Positions 44,609-54,870 are shown, numbered from the stretch's first letter. The stretch: DNA of 64,000 bases from Roseicyclus sp. (GCF_018402035.1 NZ_JAGYJN010000004.1:1-64000); one strand, 5' to 3'. The notes: a model not told the origin generated them from the letters alone. Made by a program: numbers and translations.

Positions 44609-46105
44609 TCACGCCGCTGCCTCCCGACGGCCCGCGAATTCCTCGGGGAATTGTTCCAGCGCACTCATCACCGGATAGGGCGTAAAGCCCCCCAGCGCAC
44701 AGAGCGAGCCATGCTTCATCGTCTCGCACAAATCGACCAAAAGCGGCACCGCCGATGCGTCACCCGCCGCGATCCGGTCAATCGTCTCCACGCCGCGCAC
44801 CGCGCCGATGCGGCAAGGCGTGCATTTCCCACAAGACTCGACCGCGCAAAATTCCATCGCGAAACGCGCCATGGCGCGCATATCCGCGGCATCGTCAAAG
44901 ACCACCACACCCGCATGACCGATCAACCCGCCTTGGCCGTCGAATTCCTCATAGGCAAAGGGCGTGTCGAACTTGGCGGGCGCAAAATACGCCCCCAACG
45001 GCCCGCCCACCTGCACGGCCTTCACGGGTCGCCCCGTCGCCGTGCCACCGGCAATCTCATTGACCAAAGCGCCCAAGGGCATACCAAAACCCGTCTCGAA
45101 CAGGCCGCCGCGCGCGACATTGCCCGCGATCTGGATCGGCATGGTGCCCTTGGACCGACCAAGCCCAAAGCTTGCGTAGTGATCCGCGCCCTTCTCGAAA
45201 ATCACTGGCACAGTGGCCAGCGAGATCACGTTGTTCACAACTGTCGGCCGCCCCATGAACCCTTCGAGCGCAGGCAGTGGCGGCTTGGCGCGCACGACCC
45301 CGCGCTTGCCCTCGAGCGAGTTGAGCAGCGATGTCTCCTCGCCGCAGACATAGGCGCCGGCACCCACGCGGATCTCGATATCAAATTCATGCGTTGTGTG
45401 AAGAACACGCCCCAAAATATTGTTATCATGACAAATACGAACAGCGCGCGACATCACCTCGATAGCATCTGGATATTCCGAGCGGATATAGATGTAGCCC
45501 TTGCTGGCCCCCACCGCGAGCCCCGCGATCACCATGCCCTCGATCACGGAAAACGGGTCGCCCTCCATGATCATCCGGTCGGCAAAGGTGCCGCTATCGC
45601 CCTCATCGGCATTGCAGACGATGTATTTCTGCGGACCTGCCGCGCGCGCGACGGTCTCCCATTTGATGCCCGTGGGAAAGCCCGCGCCGCCGCGCCCGCG
45701 CAGGCCACTTTCCTTCATCTGCGCGATGATGCCATCGCTACCCATCTCCAGCGCACGGCGCAGCCCCTTCAGCCCACCATGGGCCTCGTAATCTGCAAGG
45801 TTGAGCGGATCGATCAGCCCGCAGCGCGCAAAGGTCAGCCGCGTCTGACGCGCGAAAAACGGAATGTTTTCAACTGGCCCAAGGCTTTCAACGCTGCCCG
45901 CCAAAATCCCCGCCACATCGCCCGGCGCAACCGGTCCATAGGCGCGGCGCATGCCATTTTCTTCGATCTCGACCAAGGGTTCCAGCCAGATCATCCCGCG
46001 CGATCCATTGCGGATGACCTGATGCCCCAAATCGGCAAAAGCTGCAGCGACTGCATCGGCACCAAGCGCACGCGCCGCCGCATCACGGGGAACATAAATC
46101 TTCAT
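44609..46105 (-). CDS. fdsB: NAD-dependent formate dehydrogenase beta subunit FdsB
   Basis: NuoF-like subunit that passes electrons to NAD+. 498 residues: N-terminal thioredoxin-like extension (about 1-110), the NADH-binding GLRGRGGAGFPTGIKW, the FMN region (ICNADEGDSGTFADR-like, here VCNADEGDSGTFADRM), and the C-terminal 4Fe-4S site (AVESCGKCTPCRIG). The start overlaps the fdsG stop by four bases. Confidence 0.96.
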   Translation of the reverse strand: MKIYVPRDAAARALGADAVAAAFADLGHQVIRNGSRGMIWLEPLVEIEENGMRRAYGPVAPGDVAGILAGSVESLGPVENIPFFARQTRLTFARCGLIDPLNLADYEAHGGLKGLRRALEMGSDGIIAQMKESGLRGRGGAGFPTGIKWETVARAAGPQKYIVCNADEGDSGTFADRMIMEGDPFSVIEGMVIAGLAVGASKGYIYIRSEYPDAIEVMSRAVRICHDNNILGRVLHTTHEFDIEIRVGAGAYVCGEETSLLNSLEGKRGVVRAKPPLPALEGFMGRPTVVNNVISLATVPVIFEKGADHYASFGLGRSKGTMPIQIAGNVARGGLFETGFGMPLGALVNEIAGGTATGRPVKAVQVGGPLGAYFAPAKFDTPFAYEEFDGQGGLIGHAGVVVFDDAADMRAMARFAMEFCAVESCGKCTPCRIGAVRGVETIDRIAAGDASAVPLLVDLCETMKHGSLCALGGFTPYPVMSALEQFPEEFAGRREAAA

Positions 46106-46578
46106 GCGCCCAACTCCGCCAGCAAGATCTCGGGCGTCACGCGCGCCTTAAGCTTGCCATCCACCATCGCCGCAGGCGCGCAGGCGCATAGGCCAAGGCA
46201 ATAAACCGGCTCGACCGTTACCCGCCCATCGCGGCTTGTCTCGTGCCAATCAAGGCCAAGCTTGGCCAGAACCGCCGCGGACATTGCCGCGCCGCCCATG
46301 GCCTGACAGGCCTCGGCGCGGCAGATCTTCAGCACATGAACACCGGCGGGCTTGTCCCTGAAATCATGGTAAAAACTGATCACGCCATGCAGCTCGGCCT
46401 TGGTGATGTTCAGGGCTGCACAGATCGGCGCATGCGCTGCTTGCGGGATAAACCCAAAGGCGGCCTGCACCGCATGCAAGATCGGCAACAGCGGCCCCTC
46501 CCGCCACAGATGGGCGGCAATGATGGCGTCGATCTCGGCAAGCCCGTCGGGCCGCACTGCATGGGATGGGCTGGTCAT
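46102..46578 (-). CDS. fdsG: NAD-dependent formate dehydrogenase gamma subunit FdsG
   Basis: NuoE-like [2Fe-2S] subunit. 158 residues from the ATG at 46578. Ligand motifs are C-x4-C (CRAEAC) and C-x3-C (CLGLC). The N-terminal helical part (GPLLPILHAVQAAFGFIPQ) is typical of NuoE. First gene of the operon, 125 bases after the LysR gene. Confidence 0.95.
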   Translation of the reverse strand: MTSPSHAVRPDGLAEIDAIIAAHLWREGPLLPILHAVQAAFGFIPQAAHAPICAALNITKAELHGVISFYHDFRDKPAGVHVLKICRAEACQAMGGAAMSAAVLAKLGLDWHETSRDGRVTVEPVYCLGLCACAPAAMVDGKLKARVTPEILLAELGA

Positions 46579-46617
46579 GTCTGGCTCCGGATATCCAAGG
46601 GCCAGTGTCACGATCAG

Positions 46618-46651
46618 CGATCAACAATCAATATCGCTATTCCGTTGATCG
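46618..46651. promoter_or_regulatory. Candidate operator of the fds operon
   Basis: Perfect inverted repeat CGATCAAC / GTTGATCG with an 18-base spacer, 40 bases upstream of fdsG and between it and the LysR gene. A second, shorter dyad TATCG / CGATA is nested in it. This is the kind of site a LysR-type regulator uses; binding by the adjacent gene product is inference. Confidence 0.6.
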
Positions 46652-46703
46652 ATAGAGAAACCCAATGAAGCCCGCACGACCATCGCCGCGCGATTTGCGA
46701 CGC

Positions 46704-47588
46704 TCATGCCCGGTTCAACCCCGCCGCTTGCGTCAAAAGCGCGTCAAGCACCGGCGTATGTGGTTCACGGAAAGGCGCCACTAGCCCCACGATATGCTCC
46801 ACATGCGCGCCCATGATCGGCACAATGGCCAAGTGTTTGCCAGCACTCAAGAATCGCGCCATGTCCGAGGGCAGGATCGTCACCCAACCGCCCTGTTCGA
46901 CATGGGCCGCCAGAACAAGGGTCGAGTTTGCCTCGACCAAGGCATCTGGGGTGACATCGGCCTCCATGAAGCATTGGTTGATGATGCGCCGGTTCTGCAT
47001 ATCGGGCGTCAGCAAACACAGCCGCTCCCCCGCCAGATCGGCCCATGTCACTTGTGACTGCAAGGCCAAGGGATTGTCCGCATGGCACACCAACGTATAG
47101 CGCTCGGTATAGATCGGCGCGGTCGTCATCCGGCCCAAAGGCTCGTTGTCGAGATAAGAGAGCCCGGCATCCACCTCGAGATTTTCGAGCATTTTCAATA
47201 TGTCGGATGAATTGCGCGACAGAATAGTAAAGCGCACCTTGGGGTGAGCCTCGGCAAAGCGGGCCGAGAGTTTTGCCGCCCATGTCAGCGCCGTTGGAAT
47301 GACCGCAAGGCGCAGATGGCCAGAAAGACCGTGACGGCTGACGCGCATCTCTTCGCGAAAGGCGCGGGCGTCACCTACCAGCCTGCGCGCCCAAACCAGC
47401 GCGCGCGCGCCCTCGGGTGTTAAACCGCCATAGCGCGAGCCGCGAAAGATCAGCTGCACGCCAAGGTTTTCTTCCAACTGCTTGATGCCGGTCGATAGCG
47501 TCGGCTGCGTGACCCCAAGGCTTTCGGCCGCACGCCCGAAATGCCCTTCCTTGGCCACCGCGATGAACATTTCGAGCTTGTTGATCAT
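46704..47588 (-). CDS. LysR-type regulator, FdsR candidate
   Basis: 294 residues from the ATG at 47588. N-terminal helix-turn-helix (FIAVAKEGHFGRAAESLGVTQ, about 7-27), then the inducer-binding fold. It lies upstream of fdsGBACD in the same orientation, with the candidate operator in between. In Rhodobacter capsulatus and Cupriavidus a LysR protein (FdsR/FdsC-region regulator) controls this operon with formate or molybdate cues. That link here is by position. The start codon lies in a small palindrome (GATCATGAT), suggesting autoregulation. Confidence 0.85.
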   Translation of the reverse strand: MINKLEMFIAVAKEGHFGRAAESLGVTQPTLSTGIKQLEENLGVQLIFRGSRYGGLTPEGARALVWARRLVGDARAFREEMRVSRHGLSGHLRLAVIPTALTWAAKLSARFAEAHPKVRFTILSRNSSDILKMLENLEVDAGLSYLDNEPLGRMTTAPIYTERYTLVCHADNPLALQSQVTWADLAGERLCLLTPDMQNRRIINQCFMEADVTPDALVEANSTLVLAAHVEQGGWVTILPSDMARFLSAGKHLAIVPIMGAHVEHIVGLVAPFREPHTPVLDALLTQAAGLNRA

Positions 47589-47664
47589 GATTGATAGTTC
47601 ACGACCATTGCGGCAAATTTCAATAGCGAAATGCAATCAATCAGGTGGCAGGTCGGTCTCTACC

Positions 47665-48555
47665 CTATTCAAGTAGCCCCTTGGCCCGCAAACGCCGGGC
47701 GATCTCGGCGATATGGGCGGGGCCGACTTCGCAGCAGCCGCCGACGATGGTGGCACCTTGGTCGATCCAGCCCATCACGTGGTCGGCATAAACCATCGGG
47801 CCTAAATCGGTGCGCGCCGACAGGGCATCGACGGTTGGGCGATCAGCCAAGAAGCCCTCGCTGATTTTGGTGAAGCCATTGGCATAGGCACCAAAGGGCA
47901 GATCGCCCTTGGCGAATGCGGCCAGTCCTGCGGGCATCGCCTCGGGGATCGAGCAATTGGCGAGCGCCGCCACAGCACCGCCTGCCTTAAGGATCGGCAA
48001 CAGATCGGCCACCGCCTCGCCCGAGCGTAGGCGCGACCCATCGGCATCATCCAGCGTGACCGAGAGCCAAACCGGCTTGCCCGCCGCTTTCGCCGCCGCA
48101 AGCGCGGTTTCGGCATGCATGAGCGAGGCGACACTTTCAAACAAGATCAGGTCAACCTGCGGCGCGAGGATCTGGACGATCTCGCCATAAAGCGGCACGG
48201 CCATCTCGGGTTTGGGGTGCAGATCGGGGCGGTAGCTGCCCACCAAGGGGCCGACCGAACCCGCGATACGCCCCTGACCATGGGCTTGGCGCGCGGCCAT
48301 CGCCTCGGCGATAGCGGCGGCATGGAGATCGGCAAACAGATGCTCCAGCCCCTCATGGATCAAGCGGTCGCGATGGATGGCATAGGTATTGGTCGTGGCA
48401 ATCTGCGCACCGGCGGCGAAATAATCGCTGTGGACCTGTTCGACCAAACCGGGATGGGCCATCATCACTTGCGTCGACCATAGCGGTGTGGGCCTGTCGC
48501 CCGCACGATGGATCAATTCTTGGCCCATACCGCCATCAAGAAGCGTGATTGTCAT
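47665..48555 (-). CDS. Homocysteine S-methyltransferase family protein
   Basis: 296-residue zinc enzyme fold of the betaine/S-methylmethionine-homocysteine methyltransferase family (MmuM/BHMT). The N-terminus ITLLDGGMGQEL and the Zn-ligand motifs NCSIPE and GGCCEVGP (paired cysteines) are intact. The likely substrate is homocysteine with S-methylmethionine or a related donor. The start at 48555 is chosen because the upstream extension is not protein-like. Single gene. Confidence 0.9.
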   Translation of the reverse strand: MTITLLDGGMGQELIHRAGDRPTPLWSTQVMMAHPGLVEQVHSDYFAAGAQIATTNTYAIHRDRLIHEGLEHLFADLHAAAIAEAMAARQAHGQGRIAGSVGPLVGSYRPDLHPKPEMAVPLYGEIVQILAPQVDLILFESVASLMHAETALAAAKAAGKPVWLSVTLDDADGSRLRSGEAVADLLPILKAGGAVAALANCSIPEAMPAGLAAFAKGDLPFGAYANGFTKISEGFLADRPTVDALSARTDLGPMVYADHVMGWIDQGATIVGGCCEVGPAHIAEIARRLRAKGLLE

Positions 48556-48649
48556 GATCGGGCTGCTCCTGCCATGCGCTTGGGTCCAATGTGGCCTGTA
48601 AGATCGCGACACGATCCGGTCGAAACCCGTTGATCCCAAAGTGTTTCGA

Positions 48650-48734
48650 TGGTGCGGGTGGAGGGACTTGAACCCCCACGCCTTGCGGCGCCAGAACCTA
48701 AATCTGGTGCGTCTGCCAATTTCGCCACACCCGC
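48650..48734 (-). tRNA. tRNA-Leu (anticodon TAG)
   Basis: 85-base class II tRNA on the minus strand: acceptor GCGGGTG, anticodon stem CCAGA with loop TTTAGGT (anticodon TAG), a long variable arm (CGCCGCAAGGCG), T-arm GGTTCAAGTCC and encoded CCA. All arms pair. Confidence 0.96.
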
Positions 48735-48973
48735 ATCGGCAGCGCCTTTAGCAGAGCTCAACGCCGTGCGCGAGGGTGAAAACACCCGCACTTAACGCGA
48801 TTTCAACGCATGGCGCAGAATATCCCCGGAAATACATTCTGTTTTCGCGCAACACTTTGTCCTGTTCGTTCATGTGGCGGTCATTTTCCCTCGCCTCGGC
48901 GGCGCATGTCGGGATAGGCTTTGCACATAACAAACAGGGCGCAAAAGACGCCCATGACCGAGCAGGTTTCAAC

Positions 48974-49465
48974 ATGACCGAATTGACCCCGATCGCGGCG
49001 GGGCATTTGGTGAGCGTTATGGGGCAGGCAAGCCTCATGGCGATTGCACCGGGTACTGCCGTTCTTAGCCTCGATGGCGCTTTGCCGGTCGAGCATCTTT
49101 ATGTTGGTGATCGGCTGATCACCCGCCACGGCGCGCGCGCCCTGACGGCCATCGACAAGATCGTCCTGCCCGTCGGGACAGCGATCGTGCGCTTGACAAA
49201 AAACGCCCTTGGTGGCCGCCCCGAGCGCGATCTTTGGTTGCCAGCCACGCAGCGGATCTTGATCCGCGATTGGCGCGCACAGGCGCTTTATGGCCAAAAA
49301 CAGGCCTGCGTGCCCGTGGGCCAGCTTGCCGATGGCGAATATATCCGCATCGAGACGCTGACCGAGGCGATGACCGCGTTCGCCTTGCACTTTGGCAGGC
49401 CCGAGATGTTCCAAGCCGATGGGCTGGAGCTGGCCTCGGCCGATGGGCTGATGGTTGCGGCCTGA
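48974..49465 (+). CDS. Hint-domain protein lacking autoprocessing residues
   Basis: 163 residues from the ATG at 48974. The pattern APGTAVLSLDGALPVEHLYVGDRLITRHG then RDLWLPATQRILI is the Hint fold seen in large Rhodobacterales secreted proteins (CFxPGT, then DLWVSPQHRML). Here the Cys of CFxPGT is Ala-Ile, and the SPQHR His is replaced (PATQR), so self-cleavage should be impossible. It is short, with no passenger domain. Function unknown. Confidence 0.8.
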   Translation: MTELTPIAAGHLVSVMGQASLMAIAPGTAVLSLDGALPVEHLYVGDRLITRHGARALTAIDKIVLPVGTAIVRLTKNALGGRPERDLWLPATQRILIRDWRAQALYGQKQACVPVGQLADGEYIRIETLTEAMTAFALHFGRPEMFQADGLELASADGLMVAA

Positions 49466-49475
49466 GAACGACGCT

Positions 49476-51038
49476 TTAGGCACCTAAGCGGCGTAAAACC
49501 GCTGGCAACACCTCGGGCAGGTCTTCGGCGATCAGCCCGGGGCCAAAGGTCAGCGCGGCCTCGACATGCAGCCAAGCAGCGGCTTTTGCAGCTGCCATCG
49601 GTGGCAGGCCGCGCGCCAATAGGCCAGTGATCAGCCCGGCCAGCACATCGCCCGAACCGGCCGTGGCAAGCCAAGGGGCCGCGCGCGGCCCCAATGCGGC
49701 ATGAACCGCGCAATTGCCCGCCTGGTCGGCGATGACCGTATCGCGCCCCTTGAGCAAGACGACACACCCCGCCCGCTTGGCGGCAGTCCGCACGGCGCAA
49801 ATCCGTGAAAAGGCCGGGCCCCGCAAGGCAGGCGCGCCAAGCGCCGCGGCCAAATCGGGAAAGAGGCGCGCAAACTCACCATCATGGGGCGTCAATACCG
49901 CGCCCGGATGCAGCATCGCAAAAAGCGCGTCAGGCGCGCCTGCATAAGCGCTGAGCGCATCGGCATCCAGCACCACGCCGCGCCCGGCCGCCAGCGCAAC
50001 AGCCACCAGATCGCGCGCGCGCGCCAGCCCAAGGCCCGGCCCAAGGCAAAGCGCATTGATCCGATGGTCATCCAACATCACGCCAAACTCTGCCGCCGTA
50101 TCAAGCGGGCGAAGCATGATCGCGGTCAACTGCGCGGCACATTCCGCCATCGCCGCCGCCGGGGCCGCCACCGTCACCAGCCCCGCGCCAATGCGCAATG
50201 CCCCCCGCGCGGCCAGCCGTGCGGCACCCGAACGCCCCAGACCACCCGACAGCACCAGCGCATGGCCATGATCAAATTTATGCCCAGCTGTCTTGGCGAT
50301 ATCACGCGCCATGGGCGCATCGACCAGCGCGAGTTCCCCCTGCGCGCGCGCCTCTGCGCGGCCCAAGCCGATATCGCACACCACGACATCGCCGCAATAA
50401 TCAGGCCCGCGATCAAGGATATGACCCGGCTTTTGGGCATGAAAACTCACCGTCAGATCAGCACGAAAGGCCACCCCCTGCCCGTGCGCATCGACCAAGA
50501 CGCGGCCTGTGTCAGCGCAAAGCCCTGATGGCAGATCGACCGCAACCCTGTGCCAATTGGCAAATGCAGCCGCATCAAGCGACAAGATCGCTTGCGCGAG
50601 ATCGGGCACCAAGGCCCGTGTCAGCCCCGTGCCGAAAAGCGCATCCACGATCACCCCGCCATGCGCATCGGGCGCTGCGCCGACCGGCAAGGGGTGGATC
50701 GCGCCCATGCTTGCCCAGCGCGCATAGTGTGTGGCCGCTTCATGCGGCAGGCGCGCGGGATCGCCATAAAAATGCGCCGCGACCGTCCAGCCCCAGCCAT
50801 GCAACAGCCGGGCAATCACGAATCCATCGCCGCCATTATTGCCCGGGCCGCACAGCACGATGGCCCGGCCCGGCACCTGCGCCAATTGGGGCCAATGGGA
50901 GACGATCGCATCAACCACGCCCCGCCCTGCGCGCTCCATCAAATCAGCGCCTGTGATACGGCCAGTCGCCATTGCGGTCTGTTCGATGGCCCGCATCTGG
51001 GCGGCAGTGACAAGCGTGGTGCGCATTGGTGTTTTCAT
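49476..51038 (-). CDS. nnr: Bifunctional NAD(P)H-hydrate epimerase/dehydratase
   Basis: Repairs hydrated NADH and NADPH. 520 residues: N-terminal epimerase domain with GPGNNGGDGFVIARLL (about 60-75) and C-terminal ADP-dependent dehydratase domain of the ribokinase fold, with the catalytic TAGSGDVLAGLITGL near 480. Both halves are complete. It ends 10 bases from the convergent Hint gene. The open frame starts MKTPMRTTLVTAAQMRAIE; the inner Met (MRTTL) is equally possible. Confidence 0.95.
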   Translation of the reverse strand: MKTPMRTTLVTAAQMRAIEQTAMATGRITGADLMERAGRGVVDAIVSHWPQLAQVPGRAIVLCGPGNNGGDGFVIARLLHGWGWTVAAHFYGDPARLPHEAATHYARWASMGAIHPLPVGAAPDAHGGVIVDALFGTGLTRALVPDLAQAILSLDAAAFANWHRVAVDLPSGLCADTGRVLVDAHGQGVAFRADLTVSFHAQKPGHILDRGPDYCGDVVVCDIGLGRAEARAQGELALVDAPMARDIAKTAGHKFDHGHALVLSGGLGRSGAARLAARGALRIGAGLVTVAAPAAAMAECAAQLTAIMLRPLDTAAEFGVMLDDHRINALCLGPGLGLARARDLVAVALAAGRGVVLDADALSAYAGAPDALFAMLHPGAVLTPHDGEFARLFPDLAAALGAPALRGPAFSRICAVRTAAKRAGCVVLLKGRDTVIADQAGNCAVHAALGPRAAPWLATAGSGDVLAGLITGLLARGLPPMAAAKAAAWLHVEAALTFGPGLIAEDLPEVLPAVLRRLGA

Positions 51039-51170
51039 TTCGCTCGCATTTTGTGCAAAACGCCTAAATTTTAATCATCATACGACAGAATCCTCGGCAA
51101 GTCGTCGCTTCTCGATCGTAGCGCATGGATTCCCCCCGCGCAAAATGGTGTCAGGGTGCCGCACATATGA

Positions 51171-51524
<354 letters not shown>

Positions 51525-51599
51525 GCCGCTGGCCCTCAGGCAGGCAATGCACTGAGCGGCCCAGCAAATACACGACCAATACGTCAGGGGAAGGTCACG

Positions 51600-53006
51600 A
51601 TGAGCAAAGACAACCTTTTGAAGATGATCCAGGAAGAAGGGGCGGAATATGTCGACATCCGCTTCACCGATCCGCGCGGCAAGCTGCAGCATGTGACGGT
51701 CATGTCCGACCTCGTCGATGAGGACTTCATTGAAGAAGGCTTCATGTTCGACGGCTCCTCCATCGCGGGTTGGAAGGGCATTGAAGCCTCTGACATGAAG
51801 CTGATGCTCGACACCGACAGCGCCTATGTCGATCCCTTCTACGCCGAAAAGACCATTTGCGTGCATTGCAACGTGGTCGAGCCCGACACAGGCGAGGCCT
51901 ATAATCGCGACCCGCGCGGCATCGCGCTCAAGGCCGAAGCGTATCTGAAAGCATCGGGCGTGGGTGACACCGCCTATTTCGGCCCCGAAGCTGAATTCTT
52001 CGTCTTTGACGATGTCCGCTACGCCGTGTCGATGAACAAGGTCTCCTTCGAGGTCGACGCCGTTGACGGCGCATGGAACAGCGACACCGAATACGAGATG
52101 GGCAACACCGGCCACCGCCCCGGCATCAAGGGCGGCTATTTCCCGGTCAACCCGATTGACCCGGCGCAAGATCTGCGTTCGGAAATGCTCTCGACGATGA
52201 AGCGCATCGGCATGAAGGTCGATAAGCATCACCATGAGGTTGCTTCGAACCAGCACGAGCTTGGCCTGATTTTCGGCACGCTCACCAAGCAGGCCGATGA
52301 TATCCAGAAGTACAAGTATGTCATCCACAACGTGGCACATGCCTATGGCAAGTCGGCAACCTTTATGCCCAAGCCCATGGCCGGCGACAATGGCACCGGC
52401 ATGCATGTGAACATGTCGATCTGGAAAGACGGCAAGCCGCTTTTCGCAGGCGACAAATATGCCGACCTGTCGAACGAGGCGCTGTATTTCATCGGCGGTA
52501 TCCTCAAGCATGCCAAGGCGCTCAACGCCTTCACCAACCCGGCGACCAACAGCTACAAGCGCCTGATCCCCGGTTTTGAGGCACCCGTGCTGCGCGCCTA
52601 CTCGGCACGCAACCGCTCGGGCTGCGTGCGTATTCCGTGGACAGAAAGCCCCAAGGCAAAGCGTGTCGAGGCCCGTTTCCCCGATCCGTCGGCGAACCCC
52701 TACCTCGCTTTCTCGGCTCTGCTGATGGCTGGCCTTGACGGTATCTTGAACAAGATCCACCCCGGCGACCCTTCGGACAAGGATCTGTATGATCTGCCCC
52801 CCGAAGAGCTGGCATCGATCCCCACCGTTTGCGCCAGCTTGCGCGAAGCGCTGGAAGAGTTGGAAGCCAATCACGACTTCCTGCTCAAGGGCGGCGTCTT
52901 CGACAAGGACCAGATCGAGGCCTATATCGCGCTCAAGTGGCAGGAGGTTTACGCCTTCGAGCACACACCCCACCCGATCGAATACAAGATGTATTACAGC
53001 TGCTAA
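51600..53006 (+). CDS. glnA: Glutamine synthetase type I
   Basis: 468-residue dodecameric enzyme that makes glutamine from glutamate, ammonia and ATP. It carries the family blocks FDGSSIAGW, the metal-site segment ([15 protein letters not shown]) and NRSGCVRIP. The adenylylation Tyr lies in DLYDLPPEE near residue 397. AGGGGAAGG ribosome site upstream. A strong terminator follows. Confidence 0.98.
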   Translation: MSKDNLLKMIQEEGAEYVDIRFTDPRGKLQHVTVMSDLVDEDFIEEGFMFDGSSIAGWKGIEASDMKLMLDTDSAYVDPFYAEKTICVHCNVVEPDTGEAYNRDPRGIALKAEAYLKASGVGDTAYFGPEAEFFVFDDVRYAVSMNKVSFEVDAVDGAWNSDTEYEMGNTGHRPGIKGGYFPVNPIDPAQDLRSEMLSTMKRIGMKVDKHHHEVASNQHELGLIFGTLTKQADDIQKYKYVIHNVAHAYGKSATFMPKPMAGDNGTGMHVNMSIWKDGKPLFAGDKYADLSNEALYFIGGILKHAKALNAFTNPATNSYKRLIPGFEAPVLRAYSARNRSGCVRIPWTESPKAKRVEARFPDPSANPYLAFSALLMAGLDGILNKIHPGDPSDKDLYDLPPEELASIPTVCASLREALEELEANHDFLLKGGVFDKDQIEAYIALKWQEVYAFEHTPHPIEYKMYYSC

Positions 53007-53026
53007 TCAGCAGTCGCATCAAACAA

Positions 53027-53052
53027 ACGGGCGCCCTTGGGCGCCCGTTTTG
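53027..53052. terminator. Terminator of glnBA
   Basis: Ten-base-pair perfect stem ACGGGCGCCC (53027-53036) with GGGCGCCCGT (53039-53048), followed by TTTT. It lies 20 bases past glnA. The A-rich left flank means it could also serve the convergent gene ending at 53081. Confidence 0.9.
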
Positions 53053-53080
53053 CTTTCTGAAGCAGTCAATCTGACGAGCG

Positions 53081-53272
53081 TTAAAACCGCGCAAAACGGC
53101 GGATCAGGCGCATCGCTTGTTTGGTGCGGTTGCCGCTTTCGCGCGCCCTTGCTTGTTGTTCTGGGGTCGCATCCGCCCGGCCCTGCGTCAGCTTATCGAT
53201 CCCGGCATTCATGCCACGATTGACCACTTGGCGGATAACCTGCCTGATCACCATGTTGATGACACGTTCCAT
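53081..53272 (-). CDS. Small conserved protein, unknown
   Basis: 63 residues from an internal ATG at 53272 (MERVINMVIRQVIRQVVNRG); the open frame extends to 53356 but the extra N-terminal part looks non-coding. It starts with an amphipathic helix and has a basic end (TKQAMRLIRRFARF). No family recognised. It is convergent with glnA. Confidence 0.55.
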   Translation of the reverse strand: MERVINMVIRQVIRQVVNRGMNAGIDKLTQGRADATPEQQARARESGNRTKQAMRLIRRFARF

Positions 53273-53370
53273 ACGACTGACCTCGTTACTCACATGCAGA
53301 CCCGAATTGGATCGCTCACGCTTACATTCCACGATGATACCGCAAAAATGCGGCAAAGTCAGGTCACGCG

Positions 53371-54069
53371 TTACTGACCCGCGTCATCGATCAGATCATC
53401 GTCATGATCGTCGCGCATGGCCATTTCCGCGTCATCTTCGAACATGTCGCCGGTATCGCCATCGCGCGCGATCTCGCCCTCGGCCCCCTCGGGTGGGCGG
53501 CTTTCCAAAAGCCCCGCTTCGCGCAATTCCTTAAGCCCCGGCAGATCGCGCGCCGATTCCAGCCCGAAATGATCAAGGAACCCTTGCGTTACGACATAGG
53601 TGACGGGGCGGCCCGGCGTCATGCGGCGGCGGCCAAAGCGGACCCATTCCAACTCGATCAATTGATCGACCGTCCCCTTGGAGGCAGAGACGCCGCGAAT
53701 TTCTTCGATCTCGGCGCGGGTGACGGGCTGGTGATAGGCGATGATTGCCAGCGTCTCGATCGCCGCACGGCTCAATTTGCGCGTCTCGACCGTTTCGCGT
53801 GACATCAAGTAGCCCAGATCAGCCGCCGTGCGGATCGCCCAAGCATCACCAACACGCGCAAGCGTAACCCCCCGCCCCTCGTAGCGCTTGCGCAATAGCT
53901 GCACCGCCTCGGCGGCATCACAGCCATGGGGCATGCGCGCTTCCATCTCCGATAGGCTCAGCGGGCGGGCGGCGGCAAAAAGCATCGCCTCGACCATGCG
54001 CTCTTGCTCGGCCAAGGGGGGGGCGCGAAACAGGCTTTCTTCGCGCGCGGGTTTGGGCGTGTCTGTCAT
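53371..54069 (-). CDS. scpB: Segregation and condensation protein B
   Basis: Kleisin-associated subunit of the SMC-ScpAB condensin. 232 residues with two winged-helix domains (LSRAAIETLAIIAYHQPVTRAEIEEIRG is the conserved ScpB block in parts) and an acidic C-terminal tail rich in Asp. It starts directly after the scpA stop codon; the pair is co-transcribed with nagZ upstream. Confidence 0.95.
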   Translation of the reverse strand: MTDTPKPAREESLFRAPPLAEQERMVEAMLFAAARPLSLSEMEARMPHGCDAAEAVQLLRKRYEGRGVTLARVGDAWAIRTAADLGYLMSRETVETRKLSRAAIETLAIIAYHQPVTRAEIEEIRGVSASKGTVDQLIELEWVRFGRRRMTPGRPVTYVVTQGFLDHFGLESARDLPGLKELREAGLLESRPPEGAEGEIARDGDTGDMFEDDAEMAMRDDHDDDLIDDAGQ

Positions 54070-54870
54070 CTAATCGTCTCTCCGGCGCAATTCGATTGGC
54101 GAAAAGGTCTCGGATTGCCGGATCAACACCTTGCCCGCCTTGCCCAGTTCCAGCGCTGCCGCGAAACTTGCCGCCATCGCCGAGCGGCGGCGCTTGGGAT
54201 CGCCGCGCCAGTCATCTGGCAAGTAGCTTGCAAGATCGGTCCAATCACCGGCATAGCCGATCAGCCCGCGCATCCGGTCAAGCGCTTGTTCCATGGTCAA
54301 AACATTATCGCGATCCATGACAAAGGGGCGGAACTCGTCACGGGTGCGGATGCGGGCATAGGCCTGCATCAGATCGAGGAGCCCAGCCGTATAGGTGATG
54401 CGCCGGGCGGTCGCGACCTCTTGCTCCTCGCCGCGCACAAACCGGTCTTGGCCCAAGCGGTCGCGCGCCATCAGCTTGGCCGCGCAATCGCGCATCGCGG
54501 CCAAGCGCTCAAGCTGAAAGGCCAAATAGGCGGCCATTTCCTCGCCTGATGGCCCCTCTTCGCTGGGGTCGGGCGGCAACAATAGGCGCGATTTTAGGAA
54601 AGCAAGCCACGCCGCCATGACAAGGTAGTCGGCCGCCAGTTCGATCCTGAGCGCACGCGCTTGGTCGATGAAGGTCAGATATTGCTCGGTCAGTTGCAGG
54701 ATCGAGATCTTGCGCAGATCGACTTTCTGCGTGCGCGACAGGCTCAAGAGCAAGTCAAGCGGCCCCTCGAACCCGTCCACATCAACAATCAGCGCCTCGG
54801 CCGCACGGCGCGAGGCGACCGCATCCCATTGGCTGTCCGTCTCATTGGCAGGCACGGGTGTGTCAGCCAT
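54070..54870 (-). CDS. scpA: Segregation and condensation protein A
   Basis: Kleisin subunit of the condensin. 266 residues from the ATG at 54870, which overlaps the nagZ end by eight bases. It has the N-terminal ScpA block GFEGPLDLLLSLSRTQKVDL (about 34-53) and the C-terminal winged-helix (VTFSPIELRRRD-like ending, here ETFSPIELRRRDD). Confidence 0.95.
   Translation of the reverse strand: MADTPVPANETDSQWDAVASRRAAEALIVDVDGFEGPLDLLLSLSRTQKVDLRKISILQLTEQYLTFIDQARALRIELAADYLVMAAWLAFLKSRLLLPPDPSEEGPSGEEMAAYLAFQLERLAAMRDCAAKLMARDRLGQDRFVRGEEQEVATARRITYTAGLLDLMQAYARIRTRDEFRPFVMDRDNVLTMEQALDRMRGLIGYAGDWTDLASYLPDDWRGDPKRRRSAMAASFAAALELGKAGKVLIRQSETFSPIELRRRDD

Noticed and set aside
44534..46204. Plus-strand open frame of 556 codons
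   Set aside because: Antisense to fdsB; His/Arg-rich shadow.
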